Source of the DNA: Fulvia fulva
Lineage: Eukaryota; Ascomycota; Dothideomycetes; Mycosphaerellales; Mycosphaerellaceae
Reading direction: 5' to 3'
DNA: 64,000 nucleotides
Assembly: GCF_020509005.1 (NCBI RefSeq)
Contig: NC_063024.1
Coordinates: forward strand, 372,001-436,000
Shown: in pieces, positions 10,559-22,500 of the stretch
How the letters are laid out: every line of letters starts with the position of its first letter
Numbering within the stretch: the first letter of the stretch is position 1
The notes under the pieces: model-generated
What the model saw: the letters and a program-made list of their open reading frames with translations, nothing else
Database searches by the model: none
What the model was told of the DNA's origin: nothing
Translations under genes and position numbers: made by a program

Positions 10559-11455
10559 TTAAATCAGGATCCTCTCCGGCTCCCCCTTCTTCCTCCTCGG
10601 CTCAACCTCATCCATCATCCCCGTACCCTGCGTCTCCTCCTCCTCCTTCACCTCAAACCCACTATCCTCCGTCCCAACCTGTCTTGCAGGCGGTTCATTC
10701 GTCGCATACACATCCGCAATCCTGAGCTCAAACGGTCCCGGCACCCGATCAATCAGCCCAATCCCCACACTCCTGACCTTCTGCCTCATCATCTCCTTCT
10801 GCGGCTCTACGACCATTCCAAAGTTCGTCCTCACAAACGCTGAGAAGGGGATCGTGACTGTCTCCCACTGGCCTGGTGTGTATGAAGGGAGTAAGTGCTG
10901 GTGCAGATCGGTGGGTACGATGGATTCGGTTTGTATGTTGACGAAGTATTTCCTTCCATCACTTTTGATTCGCAGGGCGAGGTAGAAGTATGGATCGATG
11001 TCCCAGAGTAGCTTGCCGAATAGACTCACGCCGCGATCTCTCGTCCTCCATGCGGCGTATCCTGATCGTTGTATGTTCGGCTTGTTCGGAGGTAGTTCCG
11101 TTGATATACTGCCTTTGAACAGTGCATGTGCTGGCTCGCCCCCGTCTGTGCTCACGATATCCCCTCCTTCCACACCACCTTCGCCGTCTTTCGGTGCCTC
11201 TATCCGTTCCTGGTGTGCGCTGCCTGGCACGTATGTGAGACCTGCTTTGCTGAGACCGCCCGTGTCGCTGTCGCACATGATCTTGCATCGTTCTATGCTG
11301 TCGTCGGCTTCGAACTTGATCATGGGGAAGGGCTTGGTCGGACGATGGAGACCTTCCATCTTGACGGCGATTATCGCTTGTCGGCGGAACTCGTCCAGAC
11401 TGCGGCGCCAGAAGCCGGGAGGCCCTTTGGCTAGCATTCGCGGTGTGGCGAACAT
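10559..11455 (-). CDS. CIA30 complex I assembly factor (NDUFAF1-like)
   Basis: This is a single exon of 298 residues. CIA30 proteins bind an assembly intermediate of NADH:ubiquinone oxidoreductase in mitochondria and leave before the enzyme is complete; Neurospora CIA30 is the founding member. Family features seen: the opening D-D-S-I-E-R-C...SDTGGLSKAGL in place of the canonical GG(F/L)S block, the central GYAAWRTR, then GKLLWDIDPYFYLALRIKSD, then PGQWETVTIPFSAF, and the closing VGIGLIDRVPGPFELRI. The N-terminus has Arg and hydrophobic residues without acids at first (MFATPRMLAKGPPGFWRR), compatible with a mitochondrial presequence. An acidic tail after residue 265 is low complexity. It is divergent from another mitochondrial gene at 11,838. 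Confidence 0.86.
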   Translation of the reverse strand: MFATPRMLAKGPPGFWRRSLDEFRRQAIIAVKMEGLHRPTKPFPMIKFEADDSIERCKIMCDSDTGGLSKAGLTYVPGSAHQERIEAPKDGEGGVEGGDIVSTDGGEPAHALFKGSISTELPPNKPNIQRSGYAAWRTRDRGVSLFGKLLWDIDPYFYLALRIKSDGRKYFVNIQTESIVPTDLHQHLLPSYTPGQWETVTIPFSAFVRTNFGMVVEPQKEMMRQKVRSVGIGLIDRVPGPFELRIADVYATNEPPARQVGTEDSGFEVKEEEETQGTGMMDEVEPRRKKGEPERILI

Positions 11456-11837
11456 GTTGGTATTTGCTTAGATGTAGGCACAGAAGTGAAGTGAATGTTG
11501 TGTTTCAATGGTGATGAGGTGCAGTGAGGTCATGAAGCTGTTGCGGCAAGACGCCTTGGCAATGCCGAGATCGACCCTGCATGTCGAGGTCCTCGAACCT
11601 ACTTTTCTACAATACAATACAAAGCATAGCAATCTGTCCATCCATCTGGAACTAGCCACGACGTCTCGTTTACGATTCCTTCAGCGATATCATATCAGCC
11701 AGACTCCATACCACTGAAGGATCCCCCAAAAGCGAAACAACCGACATCCACCATCACCGCCAACTGCTCGTTTGCGCCTACACGATCACTCGGTGACCCA
11801 ATCCAATCGCTACACTTCATCGCAACACGTAGCTTGA
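11456..11837. promoter_or_regulatory. Shared promoter of two mitochondrial genes
   Basis: A 382-bp divergent gap separates CIA30 and the nucleotide carrier. No clear motif was found; co-expression would be a natural guess. Confidence 0.35.
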
Positions 11838-12965
11838 ATGTCCACAACGAAACCCCTCCCGCGCGCCTACGACCAGTCCCAGACCAACGCCGACCCAGAA
11901 ATCGCACCTCAGGATGGCGAGGAGGTAACAGCATTGCCCGGCGCTCCCCAGTCCATCAAAGAGCGCCGACCATGGGCGCACTTCGTCGCCGGTGGCCTGG
12001 GCGGCATGACAGCGGCCACTCTCACATCACCGCTCGACGTCCTGAAGACGAGGTTACAAAGCACATTCTACCAGGACCAATTGGCTGCGATGCGGGAAGC
12101 GAAAGGGATGCCGCCACCTCACACGATGAGCCCACTACGCGCTGGGTGGTTACATATTAGTGAGACGGGACAGATATTGGGACAGATACCGAAAGTGGAG
12201 GGGTGGAGAGCGCTGTTCAAGGGACTTGGGCCGAATCTGGTGGGAGTGGTGCCAGCGCGAGCAATCAACTTCTGGGCGTATGGAAATGGAAAGCGTGTAT
12301 ACTCGAACCTCTTCTTTGACGGGAAAGAGACGGCTGGTGTGCATCTCCTGAGCGCAGCAACAGCAGGCATCATCACAGGAACCGCCACGAATCCAATCTG
12401 GCTCGTCAAGACACGACTACAACTCGACAAGCAGAACGCAGGACCCGGCGGGCAAGGACGACAATACCAAAACGCCATGGATTGCATCGTCAAGACCTTC
12501 CGACACGAAGGCATCCGCGGTCTATACCGCGGTCTCACAGCATCATACCTCGGCGTGAGCGAAAGCACTCTGCAATGGATGCTTTACGAACAAGCCAAGA
12601 GTAGCCTAAACAAGCGCCAGCTAGACCTCGAGAAATCTGGGCGGCTACCGAATGCGTGGGACAAGACAGTCGAATGGACGGGCAAGCTCACGGCAGCGGG
12701 CGGTGCCAAGTTCGTTGCGGCGCTGATTACATACCCACACGAAGTTGTCCGGACACGGTTACGGCAGGCGCCTACGGATGCTAGTGGGAATGTGAAGTAT
12801 CGAGGGCTTTGGTCGTGTTTCGTGACTGTTTTCAGGGAGGAGGGGATGCCGGCGCTGTATGGAGGGTTGGTACCGCATATGTTCAGGGTGGTGCCTAGTG
12901 CGGCGATTATGTTTGGGGTGTATGAAGGGATTTTGTGGAGTTTGGGGGAGAGCTCTGGTGTATAA
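11838..12965 (+). CDS. RIM2: Mitochondrial pyrimidine nucleotide carrier (Rim2-type)
   Basis: This is a single exon of 375 residues. Three mitochondrial-carrier repeats are visible, with signature motifs SPLDVLKTRLQ, NPIWLVKTRLQ and YPHEVVRTRLRQ. The Trp in the second motif (PIWLVKTRLQ) is typical of the Rim2/SLC25A33/36 and NAD/folate branch. A long loop in the first repeat and a long matrix segment before repeat 3 fit Rim2, which exchanges pyrimidine (deoxy)nucleoside triphosphates across the inner membrane for mitochondrial DNA and RNA synthesis. FVAGGLGGMTAATLTSPLDV marks helix 1. The substrate is inferred from the family branch. Confidence 0.88.
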   Translation: MSTTKPLPRAYDQSQTNADPEIAPQDGEEVTALPGAPQSIKERRPWAHFVAGGLGGMTAATLTSPLDVLKTRLQSTFYQDQLAAMREAKGMPPPHTMSPLRAGWLHISETGQILGQIPKVEGWRALFKGLGPNLVGVVPARAINFWAYGNGKRVYSNLFFDGKETAGVHLLSAATAGIITGTATNPIWLVKTRLQLDKQNAGPGGQGRQYQNAMDCIVKTFRHEGIRGLYRGLTASYLGVSESTLQWMLYEQAKSSLNKRQLDLEKSGRLPNAWDKTVEWTGKLTAAGGAKFVAALITYPHEVVRTRLRQAPTDASGNVKYRGLWSCFVTVFREEGMPALYGGLVPHMFRVVPSAAIMFGVYEGILWSLGESSGV

Positions 12966-13529
12966 AAGAAACAGGGAGATGGGTCGTGATACCCTTTAGA
13001 TGGCGCGTCGCATAGATGGAGTTGGACGTTGGAGGTGTAAGACTACTCTCCGTTGTATAGATAGTGTATAAAAGCCAACTCTGCATGAGGCCGCCATCTG
13101 GCGCTGCATCCATTTTGCTGAAGACAAAAGGGCGATGGTACACAAACCACTGCGGATGCGACCAACATTTGAGATGCATCTCCAACTGTTGAACCGGCAT
13201 CGACAAACCTAGCATCCGCCACTTCATCCGCGGCCTACTTCATACCAGCCTCCAAGCGATATCAGTTCTCTACTTGCGACACAATAGACCCGCTACCGCA
13301 CTGCTTGCGACCATTTCTCTCGGCCACATCATCAGCCATGAAGACCAGCAACACCCTATTGCATGTCGGATCATCGGTACTCGCACTGCTGTCACTGTAC
13401 GTTCGACAAGATTCACTATCTGCAACATCCTGGTCTCTGCGGCTGGTATGCATCGCTTATGCAGGTTCGGTGGAACAGCTGGGCCTTTTCGCTGCTTCTG
13501 CTCAGCTCCCACGCCAACCATTGATCAAG
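12966..13529. other. Intergenic, nothing assigned
   Basis: Several short open frames in both directions show no family resemblance. Confidence 0.4.
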
Positions 13530-15368
13530 ATGTCTATCGACTACAAACCACTCGATCTTGGAAGGTCGAAGTCCGCTTACTTCACGTCGAAGGATGTGTA
13601 TCCGAGCACGAGTTACTGCGATGCGCCTTCTGGTATACTTCCTTACGTGGGCCAGTGGAACCTCGATACGAAGCGATCTCGTACCATTGGGCCGATCTTT
13701 CACATCGCCGTCCAACAGTCTTGCATGGCCAGATCGTGGAGGTGCCCGCCAAAGCAGAGTGAGCTCTGCGGCGCATGGTACAAGCCTGCGTGACGGAGCG
13801 AACACTTTGGATTGACGCGATATGTATAAATCGGGCAGATGAGGTAGGGAAAGCGCACCAAATCGCCAACACGGACGAGATCTTCTCGAAGGCTGTGCAG
13901 GTTCTGGTCTACCATGGACTCGAAGACAAGCTGTTCAAGCAAGGAATCTTTAGCCTACGCAATGTCTGGGAAGTGATCACGTCCACAGGCTGCGAGCACT
14001 ATTCCGACATCGACCATTTTACACATGAAGAACTCGACGACTCGATGGATCTAGACGCGCTAGCCGCAGTCTTTGCCAAGCCTTGGTTCAGGTATGCTTT
14101 AAGGAGTCCGTCGTTATGAATACTGGCTGACATGACCCAATGCGCAGCCGTGGGTGGACCGTCCAGGAGTTTGTGTTGGCTCGCAAATGCATCTGTGTCC
14201 TGGCAGACAATAGCGCTATCGATGTCGAGTTCATTGTTCGCCTCGCCAACTGGACATACGACCTCAATGTAGCGGGCGAGCGCGCCACCATTGCGACCGC
14301 TCTCTCACAACGACCTGGCGTACCAAATGCACAAGCACGACTGTGGCTATCTGCCAGTCACCGGGGTGGTCACAACCGTCGGCCAATCGATGCTTTGAGA
14401 TGTGCCCGAGACCTCTCGTGCTATGATGTGAGAGACAAGATTTTCGGCATGTTCGCTATCTTGCAGAGCTTAGTGGGATTCGAAAAGAGACAATTGCACC
14501 TAGTGATGCCAGACTACAGTAAGGAGCCATATCATGTCATTCGCGACGCAAGCAGATTTGTTCAGGAAACATCGGCATCGCCGATTGAAATCCTCGAATG
14601 GGTGAGCCATGGGGACGAAGCTGATATTTACGACGACGCTATACCATCTTGTACAAAATCGACCGACCATCGCGACTACATCGACCTCCACGTCCTGGAG
14701 CCGTCATTGAGTTCATGAACAGGTATCAGAGTTGGACTCCTGCGTACGAACGTAATAAGTTCCATCAGGAACCCAATACACTACATTTAAAGGGCACTTA
14801 TCTCGATAAAGTGGCGAAGCTTTCCGCCACTTTCTCCAAGGAGCACTTCTGTCTTCCAGACGATACTACAAGTACTTTAACAAGTTTCGTCTGCATGACC
14901 CCTTGCCATCAACATCGCTACCACCAGCTGGCTCAGACTTTGATGGTCAATACCCGTAGCGGCTACCACCTTGACAAGAAGGACATCAACACTTTCGTCA
15001 CGTTTCTTCAAGACATATCAGGCTTCGCCAACCATTCTGTGGCCGAGCCGTCTAATCACCTCCAAAGGTCCGTAAAGTCATTCCTTGAAGCACTGTCTGA
15101 GCTTCGCGGTCAAAAGTTCATGGTGACTGAGAGAGGGTTCCTTGGGCTGGTGCCCGAACTCTGTCGCCGAGGAGATGTGATAGTGCTGCTTGACGGTGCG
15201 CCACGACCGTACGTTCTCAGGCCTGTCATGGACAGTGCAGCGGGTGAGAGATATTTTCTTTTCGTCGGGGGATGCCATGTGAATCAAGTGGTACCTGAGA
15301 CTGAAGAGTGTATTCTCCTCGAGCGATGCATGATGGGCAGATCTGACGTGTCTTTCAACATCAGATGA
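13530..15368 (+). pseudogene. HET-domain gene, disrupted
   Basis: HET domains occur in proteins that trigger cell death when unlike fungal strains fuse. All three HET blocks are present: YEAISYHWAD, LWIDAICINRAD and, after a perfect 56-bp intron (14,092-14,147), RGWTVQEF. A second likely intron is 14,602-14,729, phase 0, joining to SWTPAYERN. Two breaks are seen. First, the natural-looking start (ATG 13,530, MSIDYKPLDLGR) is in a different frame from the following VRLLHVEG, which implies an indel near 13,560-13,575. Second, a TGA at 13,760-13,762 interrupts VPAKAE/ALRRM, where the family has a continuous helix; no intron of usable size can remove it. Splice sites and the rest of the frame are intact, so decay is recent. 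An assembly error is the alternative. Confidence 0.7.
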
Positions 15369-15945
15369 CTTAACGTGTGTAGACCGTCTTGATGGCAACT
15401 TTCATTGCCCCCTGACGAAATGCGGACGACTCACTTCCACTGCGAAGCCCGTTGGATTCGGAACGATCAGGATACAGCTGGAGTGCAGGACTCGGTAGGC
15501 TATGAGCCCATAAGAAGCTGTCTATCCGATCCGCCCGAGCAGCGCGCTTAGATCCTCGGTGGAGGACCACAATACAACGTCGCATACGATCTTCGTGATC
15601 TCTCAACCTTCAGTCAGGACGTTCGACATGATACACGAATAGCTTGCCCTCTTTGCATCCGCTGGTTCGTACCTCACGTCCCGCTTACTATACGGCCGCT
15701 CATTTGCTCACGGCGCATATAAGCTTTTCGCATCCAGCTTAAAATCCCCAGAGGGTCTATGTCTCGCTGCAAAGGGTTTATAAGATCGCAGAAACGGCAC
15801 TGTTGTGCTCATCATCCCAAGAGCCTGCCTGCAGGCCCAGGCTTGCAAGTTGAGAACGCTTTCTCCTTCGGTCCATAACGTCCTGCAACCACACGAGTAT
15901 CTATAACCTCTCGCTGATGGTGCAGTCTGCCGTTGATCACCTGGT
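15369..15945. other. Intergenic, nothing assigned
   Basis: No coding pattern or RNA gene is seen between the HET and tyrosinase genes. Confidence 0.4.
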
Positions 15946-17370
15946 ATGGCGAGACTGTGGAGAACCCTGACCATCCTCTGTCTGGTAGCTCTTCAATACT
16001 GCCGTGGGACGGGCGCGTCCTTTGACCTCGAGGGACGAGCCCCGACCGCTGCACTTGCGGGAGCTGAAGGAGACGGACAAGACAGCAATATCGTTCTGAG
16101 GAGAGAGATCAACGACTTTCTGAGGCTCAACGATGGCAAGACTGCCAATTTGTTCCTGCTTGCGCTGCGGCAGCTCTATTCGAAGGACAAGGGGGATCTC
16201 ATGTCTTTCTGGGAGGTCGCCGGCATCCATGGACGACCACATCGAAGCTGGAACAATGAAGGGCAGACTGGCAGTGGCGGAGGCTGGGCTCCTCATTCAT
16301 CAACACTGTTCCTCACCTGGCACCGCGCTTTCCTCGGACTATTCGAGCAAGTCATCTATCAGAATGCCCAGCAGATCTTGGACGCTGCGACCATGGAGTT
16401 CCAAAATGGATACAGGCAGGCACTGCATGATCTACGATTGCCATACTTCGACTGGGCATCAAATGGTGGTCGAATGCCGGATATCTTGACCCTGCCGAAA
16501 TGGAACGTCGTCCTACCCGACACCGTCATGTAACTCATCGATAACCCACTGTACCAATCGACACTGCAGAATGGGACGTTCAACGACGACGAGTGCTTTC
16601 CGCATGCGCCTCAGAACACATGGAATCGATCGGTACGATCTCCTAGCTCCCATGAGCCTGATGCTGTCAGTGAACTGTCGCATATCCAGGAGCATCTAGC
16701 GGCGAACACCACAGGCTTGCAACGACGGATCAAGGCACTTCTTCTTGATGACAAGTATAGCACTTGGCCAGCATTCAGCAACGAGGGTTCGACTGAAGCG
16801 ACGTACCAAAGCATTGAGGCGCTCCATAACGACTTTCACCAGCTTATCGGCGGCCCCAATACTGGCCATATGACTTACTACGACTATGCAGCGTTCGATC
16901 CGATATTCTATCTTTCTCATGCGTAAGACGCCACCTTTGTGAACAACAAACAGCACAGCGCAGTAAGCTGACACCGCACACCTAGCAACCTCGACCGCCT
17001 CTGCGCGATCTGGCAAATTATGCATCCCGATGCATGGGTCACCCCTCAGATCAACCAAAAGGGCAACTTCGGCACTCTAGCAAACGATACCGAAAGCACC
17101 GGGACGCGTGAGTACAACTACCTAAGCAATCGCGATCCCTTACTGATGGTCCAAGTAGCTTTGAAACCTTTTCGAGACAGCAACGGCAAATTCTGGACCT
17201 CCAATGATGTCCGCAACATCATGGCTTTGGGATACTCGTATCCCGAGCTTCAGCTCAAACCGCATAGTAACGGTGCGACTGGCTTCAGAGACCATGTCAG
17301 GGGACAGGTTGAGGGATTGTACGGCTCTGCTTCGTCTGCGCCAGAAATGACGTTTGCGCCTGTGGTTTAG
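15946..17370 (+). pseudogene. Tyrosinase, one in-frame nonsense codon
   Basis: Tyrosinases are two-copper enzymes that oxidise phenols to quinones. ATG 15,946 begins a signal peptide (LTILCLVALQYC). Exon 1 runs to 16,922, a 63-bp intron is 16,923-16,985, and exon 2 ends at 17,370; the full frame would be about 453 codons. The copper A site shows IHGRPH and APHSSTLFLTWHRAF. The copper B site shows LHNDFHQLIGG and, across the intron, FYLSHANLDRL. In that last motif the first His of the usual HH pair is Ser, but the ligand His is kept. Codon 196 (16,531-16,533) is TAA. The frame on both sides is the same and aligns without gap (LPDTVM, stop, LIDNPLYQ), so a single substitution such as CAA to TAA explains it. 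A truncated product would lack copper B. Confidence 0.75.
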
Positions 17371-19592
17371 AGGCGATGACAGCAGCACCACCACCACCAG
17401 CATCAATACGTCCATCTCAGCCAGCGACGATTTGCACTCCATATACTGCTCGCCAGCTTCACGCCCGGAATGCATGCACTCCTCATGCTACTTGCTCTGC
17501 TGGTACACGGAGTCGGGCGCACACGAGAAGGAAGTCTTCGCATACTACGGAAGACTATGGCAACTCGGCGGCGCTGAAGGGCAGGCAGCCTTGATTGCTT
17601 CAGGCTCTTGATAGGGAGTTCCTGAGATAGGTCCACATCGGCTAGCCGAGCAGGCGGAAATGAAATGTCGCCTACACATACCCGCAATCAGGCAATGAAA
17701 ACGTTTACAGCACGACGTCGACACGAACACACTGCGTATGCAAGTTACTCTTCGTCACGGCATTCTTTATACCACTGCTGCTTGCGTAAGTGGCTGATCA
17801 CTTGCTCTGTGGATCGCACGGTACCATACCACGATGTAACGACTTATGTTCGCCGGACGCAGCCTAATCTTTGCATCAGCACAGCTGCCACACGGTATCG
17901 CATACCTTGTCAAGCTGAGCAGCATGTTGGCTGGTATAGGCTCCGAGCGAATGGGCACTCTAGTCTCTGCTGTCCGTAATCCCATGCATTTGAGGAGCCT
18001 ACAGCACTGGGACCACGGGCACTCAATCCAAGATCCACTGACCGCACGAACCGCTGACAGAAGTCTGAAGGCTTTCGTGATTCAGCGGGCATGGACGCCC
18101 TCATATCCCGTCTTGCATAGCCAGCTCTTCGTCTGCCAGCCATCGCGTGTGGAAGTCGATCTTCACCGGTCGTTGCAGAGAAAGCTTCCGAGACTGTCTC
18201 GGAAGCAGCCACCAAGCCCTGCTGTTCACGGTGTGGCATCGCTACTCTTCATCACTCGTCTTCGGACACACTTCTCTCGTGTCAGGCGGTCATGTATCAT
18301 CACAAGGCTGCTCGGAGGATTCGGAGCTAGCGACACGTTTGGAACGATCAGCAAATAGAGTGGTTGTGTTCCTCCTGTCACTGACAAAGAGCACCATGAA
18401 CCGTTGTTGACTGTCGATGAGAGGGTTCATCGGCAGAGCGGAAGTGGCGCTGAGCTGATCACGTGTCAGGGGTCTTGGTGGTGTGAAACACGACGATCTT
18501 TCCGCAGCCAATGAGCTTCTTCGACTTCACGTCGCGTTCTCTTGCCCACAACAACATTTTCCACTTCGATTTGTGCCATCGTGCCACGTCCAGATATCAT
18601 CTCCATCGATGATCTTCATGTCCCACTTCAACACTATTGTCTCAGCCTTAAGCCGACAGCACGCCCTTCCGACCCGTGCACCTGCTGTGTGTCTGCTAAT
18701 GTAGACCTCCGCGCAACTGACCATGGATTGCATTCCCACATCGTCAACATCGATGGGCTTCCACGTTTCCTGCCGCGCCGGTCTCTCCGACCACAATGGC
18801 TTGCTCTAGTCACCGCCGCCATCATAATATCTGCCACATGTCGAGCACGTGGCGGTGGAGATGTTCTGGCAGTTCTGGCCTCCACCTCCACAAATAGGCT
18901 TGAAGCCTAGTCCACAAAAGTCCATGCCAAGAGGCGCCACCGCTTTATTCAGACGGTTCAGCCAGCCTCATCCGGATCTTCGTGGAGGCATCCTGGGCGT
19001 CAGGAGACCTTCTGTCAATCTTGAAAGCATGTTGCATCTGCTTCCCAGGACCCAGAGGCTTCTTGTTGATGTGGTGGAATCATCGTGCCGCTTCCGACCT
19101 GGACTATCCTCGATCTAACACGACGGGACTCCGAGCTGCTTGGGAGAAAACAAAGATTCAATGCGGACGTCTGCATGAGTTTCTTCAGTGTAGGCGTGCC
19201 TGCTACAAGCCGCATCAAGCCCACATGCCAAGCCCTACCCTCGTGTTGCATTGCACTAATGTCTGCATACCCGCTTTACGCAGCAGCGCCTCAAAGGAGA
19301 TCCAGTCTCAAACGGGCAACTTTTGGACGTTGCCGCCGTCGATTCAGCTTCTGTTTGATGAATGTACGCCTGCATTCGCTTGCAGGAAACCTTCAAGCCG
19401 CTCTCGAAGATGGCCAGCTGAACGAGCACACATGTAAGGAGGCGGATCTTGAGCATGCCCGGTCGAGCGCCTCGGGGGCGCAAGTAACACTGTCTGACGA
19501 GACTCATAAGAGTGACAACGTCGCTCGCTGCCTTTCCTCTGTCACTCTGTCAATTTCCCTTTCGACAGCCACTTACGGTATAGGTCGCAAAT
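17371..19592. other. 2.2 kb without a recognisable gene
   Basis: Only short unrelated open frames on both strands; base composition is like the rest of the gene space, not AT-rich. I found no tRNA, repeat or transposon protein here. Confidence 0.4.
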
Positions 19593-22500
19593 ATGGTGCG
19601 AGCCATAGTCACCCTGGCCTTTGGCCTGCTGCTTGCCAGTGGCAGTGCACTCGCAGGAAACTCGTGCTCTTCAAGTAAGCTGCACTGCTACCATCATCCT
19701 TAATGATGCTGACCATCACAGACCAGTACCAGTCTTTGATGAAGATGACTGCCAACGATCGATCCGTGCAGCAGTACTGCCACTCAATGCCCCAGAGACA
19801 CAGATTCGATCGAAACAAGTGCCCTAAGGCGCTCAGGGCGATGTCTTACGACAAAGTCAAGGAATATTGCGGTTGCTACAAGAACACTTGCATGCCGACC
19901 AACTGTGGCTACAAGACCACATGTTCCAAGTCTCCATGCGGCAACTACTGCGCCGACCTTCAGTCTGATGCCAAGAGCTGCGGTAGCTGTGGCAAACAGG
20001 TATGTCTCCCATTGCCGCCGATAAGCCTATTTCTGACACACGAATCAGTGCAAGTACGGAGAAGTCTGCAAGTCCGGGAAGTGCAAGGCGACTTGCCCTT
20101 CTGATAAACCAGACTCCTGCCCGGACCCAAGCAAGTACGGACAGTTAACATGCACGAACAAGAAGACCGACAAGAAGAACTGCGGGAGATGTGGAACCCA
20201 GGTGAGTAGCCTCACGGCAGGTCTAGACGTCGCAGCCGTCGCCGCATCCCTCGCGCTCCTCTTCTCAAGCTTCATGTCGGTGGTCCATTGCACTTGGCAG
20301 TCACCTCACCCTGCTCTCCAGGACTCGCTATCATGCCATCTGATCTTGTGAGGTACCAAGTCACATTGCTAACACATCAACAGTGCAAATATGGCGAGGA
20401 TTGTCAATATGGTCAATGCAAACCAGTCTGCCCAGCCGACAAGCCGGACCAGTGCCCCAATCCACAAAAGTATGGCGCCTTGGAATGTACCAACAAGCAG
20501 AAGGATCTCAAGAACTGTGGACAGTGTGGAACGAAGGTAAACCATCTTTGATCTGCCCAAAATGACGTTACTAACATATTGAAAGTGCAAATCCGGCGAG
20601 GAATGCAAATATGGTCAATGTAAACCAATCTGCCCAGCGGACAAGCCGGACCAGTGCCCGAACCCACAGAAATATGGCGCCTTGGAGTGCAGCAACAAAC
20701 AGAAGGACGCCAAGAATTGCGGACAATGTGGTACCAAGGTAAGGCGTCTTTTGATATCCGAACACGCTCACAGAACCCTGGCTGACCTCGGCGTGTAGTG
20801 TTACGACCAGCAGACCTGTAAGGGAGGAAACTGCCAATGTCCCGAGCAGCTCCCTCTGGCTTGTGGCCAGAAAGAGAGCCTCAAGTGTGTTGATCCAACA
20901 AAGCCAGAGAACTGTGGGACTTGCGGAAACAAGGTGAGAGGATCATGTTTCGTGTCACCCTGTGGGAGACGGAGACTGACGTTGAGATCGTAGTGCACCG
21001 CTCCACAGATCTGCAAGGACAAGTCTTGCCAATGTCCGGCTGAGAAGCCCACGACATGTGGAACGTCATGCGTGAGTATCTTTGGTAGTTATCATATTGC
21101 TACATGACTAATGTGCTGCAGTGCTTGTCGACGGAAGTTTGCAAGGAGACAATGGGAGTAAAGAGCTGCGCCCCAGCACCAGTTGTTTGCACCCCGAACG
21201 AGGCGCCCTGCGCGAAGGCTGATGACTGTGTAAGACCACCTTGAAGTATATGGTTTATGATTTTGACTAACGACTATCGCCTCACAGTGTTCCAAGACAT
21301 GCAGCTTACCAGACGTCGTGATTAAAACAGGAACAAAGCCGGGAACCTGCAAGCCGGCTTGCACTCCAGCCGACAGCGAATGCACAACCGATAGCCAATG
21401 CGTGAGTATCCGGCGTGAGCAGCTCAATATTCGGACACAGCTGACGTTTCTACACCACAGTGCTCTGGCAACAAGTGCACTCTAACGCCCGTTTTTGAGA
21501 AACTCCAGGCCCGGGGCGTGCTCCGCATGAAGACCTGCCAGCCCGAGCTAGTCTGCAAGGCGAAAGATCAGACATGTACCATGGACAGCGACTGTGTTAG
21601 TACCTCATCCTTAAACTGTCGATCCCTCTTAGCTGACCTTCCTTCACAGTGCTCCGACCAGAACTTGGAATGCAAGGCCACACCATCGATGAAGAGGGGC
21701 TTGGGGGGTATCGTCCCGAAGACTTGCCAGCCAAAGGTGGTCTGCAAGGTGAAACATCAGCCATGTACAAATGACGGCGAATGTGTGAGTACCTCTTCCC
21801 TGGAGCAACGACCAGTCCCAGCTAACTTTCTCTTCGCAGTGCTCCGACCAGAGCTTGGAATGCAGGGCCGTGCTATCCATGAAGAAAAGGACTCCTATCG
21901 AAGTCATCCCGATGAAGACCTGTCAGCCAAAAGTGGTCTGCAAGGCGAAGGATCAGACATGCACAAGCGATGGCGACTGTGTCAGTACCCTGTTCTTGAA
22001 GCATCGTATATGATTAGCTGACTTTCTATTATAGTGCTCCGACCAGAGCTCGGAATGCAAGGCCGTGCTATCCAAGAAGAAAAGGAATCCTCTGGAAGTC
22101 ATTCCCGCGAAGACCTGCCAGCCGAAGGTGACCTGCAAGCAACCAACTGAGTCCTGCACAACCGATAATGATTGCTGTGACCCAACAACCAACTTCTGTG
22201 ACCCTACCCTGATCAGGAAGAAGGCAGTGGGACGAGCCGCCCCCATTATCATCCGCGAGGAGGGCACCTGCAAGCCCCGAGCACCAACATGCAATGCGCA
22301 GACCCAAACAACATGTGGCGATACCTGCTGCACGACCGCTACCCAGGATTGCATTGCCAACATCTGCCAGAATAAGCCTCTGTGTATCTCTGAAGGCATC
22401 TTCTGTTTAACCGATAGCCTCACAAGATGTGTCAGTATACTCCAAGCCTACAATCGTCGAACCTCACTGACCGAGTGGCTTTGGCTTCTTAGTGTAGCGG

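Noticed and set aside
13760..13786. A 26-bp intron (gtgagc...acaag) that would remove the HET stop codon
   Set aside because: Far below the 47-bp minimum of the other introns in this window and without a branch site.
19085..19592. Plus-strand open frame before the modular cysteine gene, a possible upstream exon
   Set aside because: The gene has its own ATG and signal peptide at 19,593 in a different frame; the upstream frame has no matching Cys pattern.
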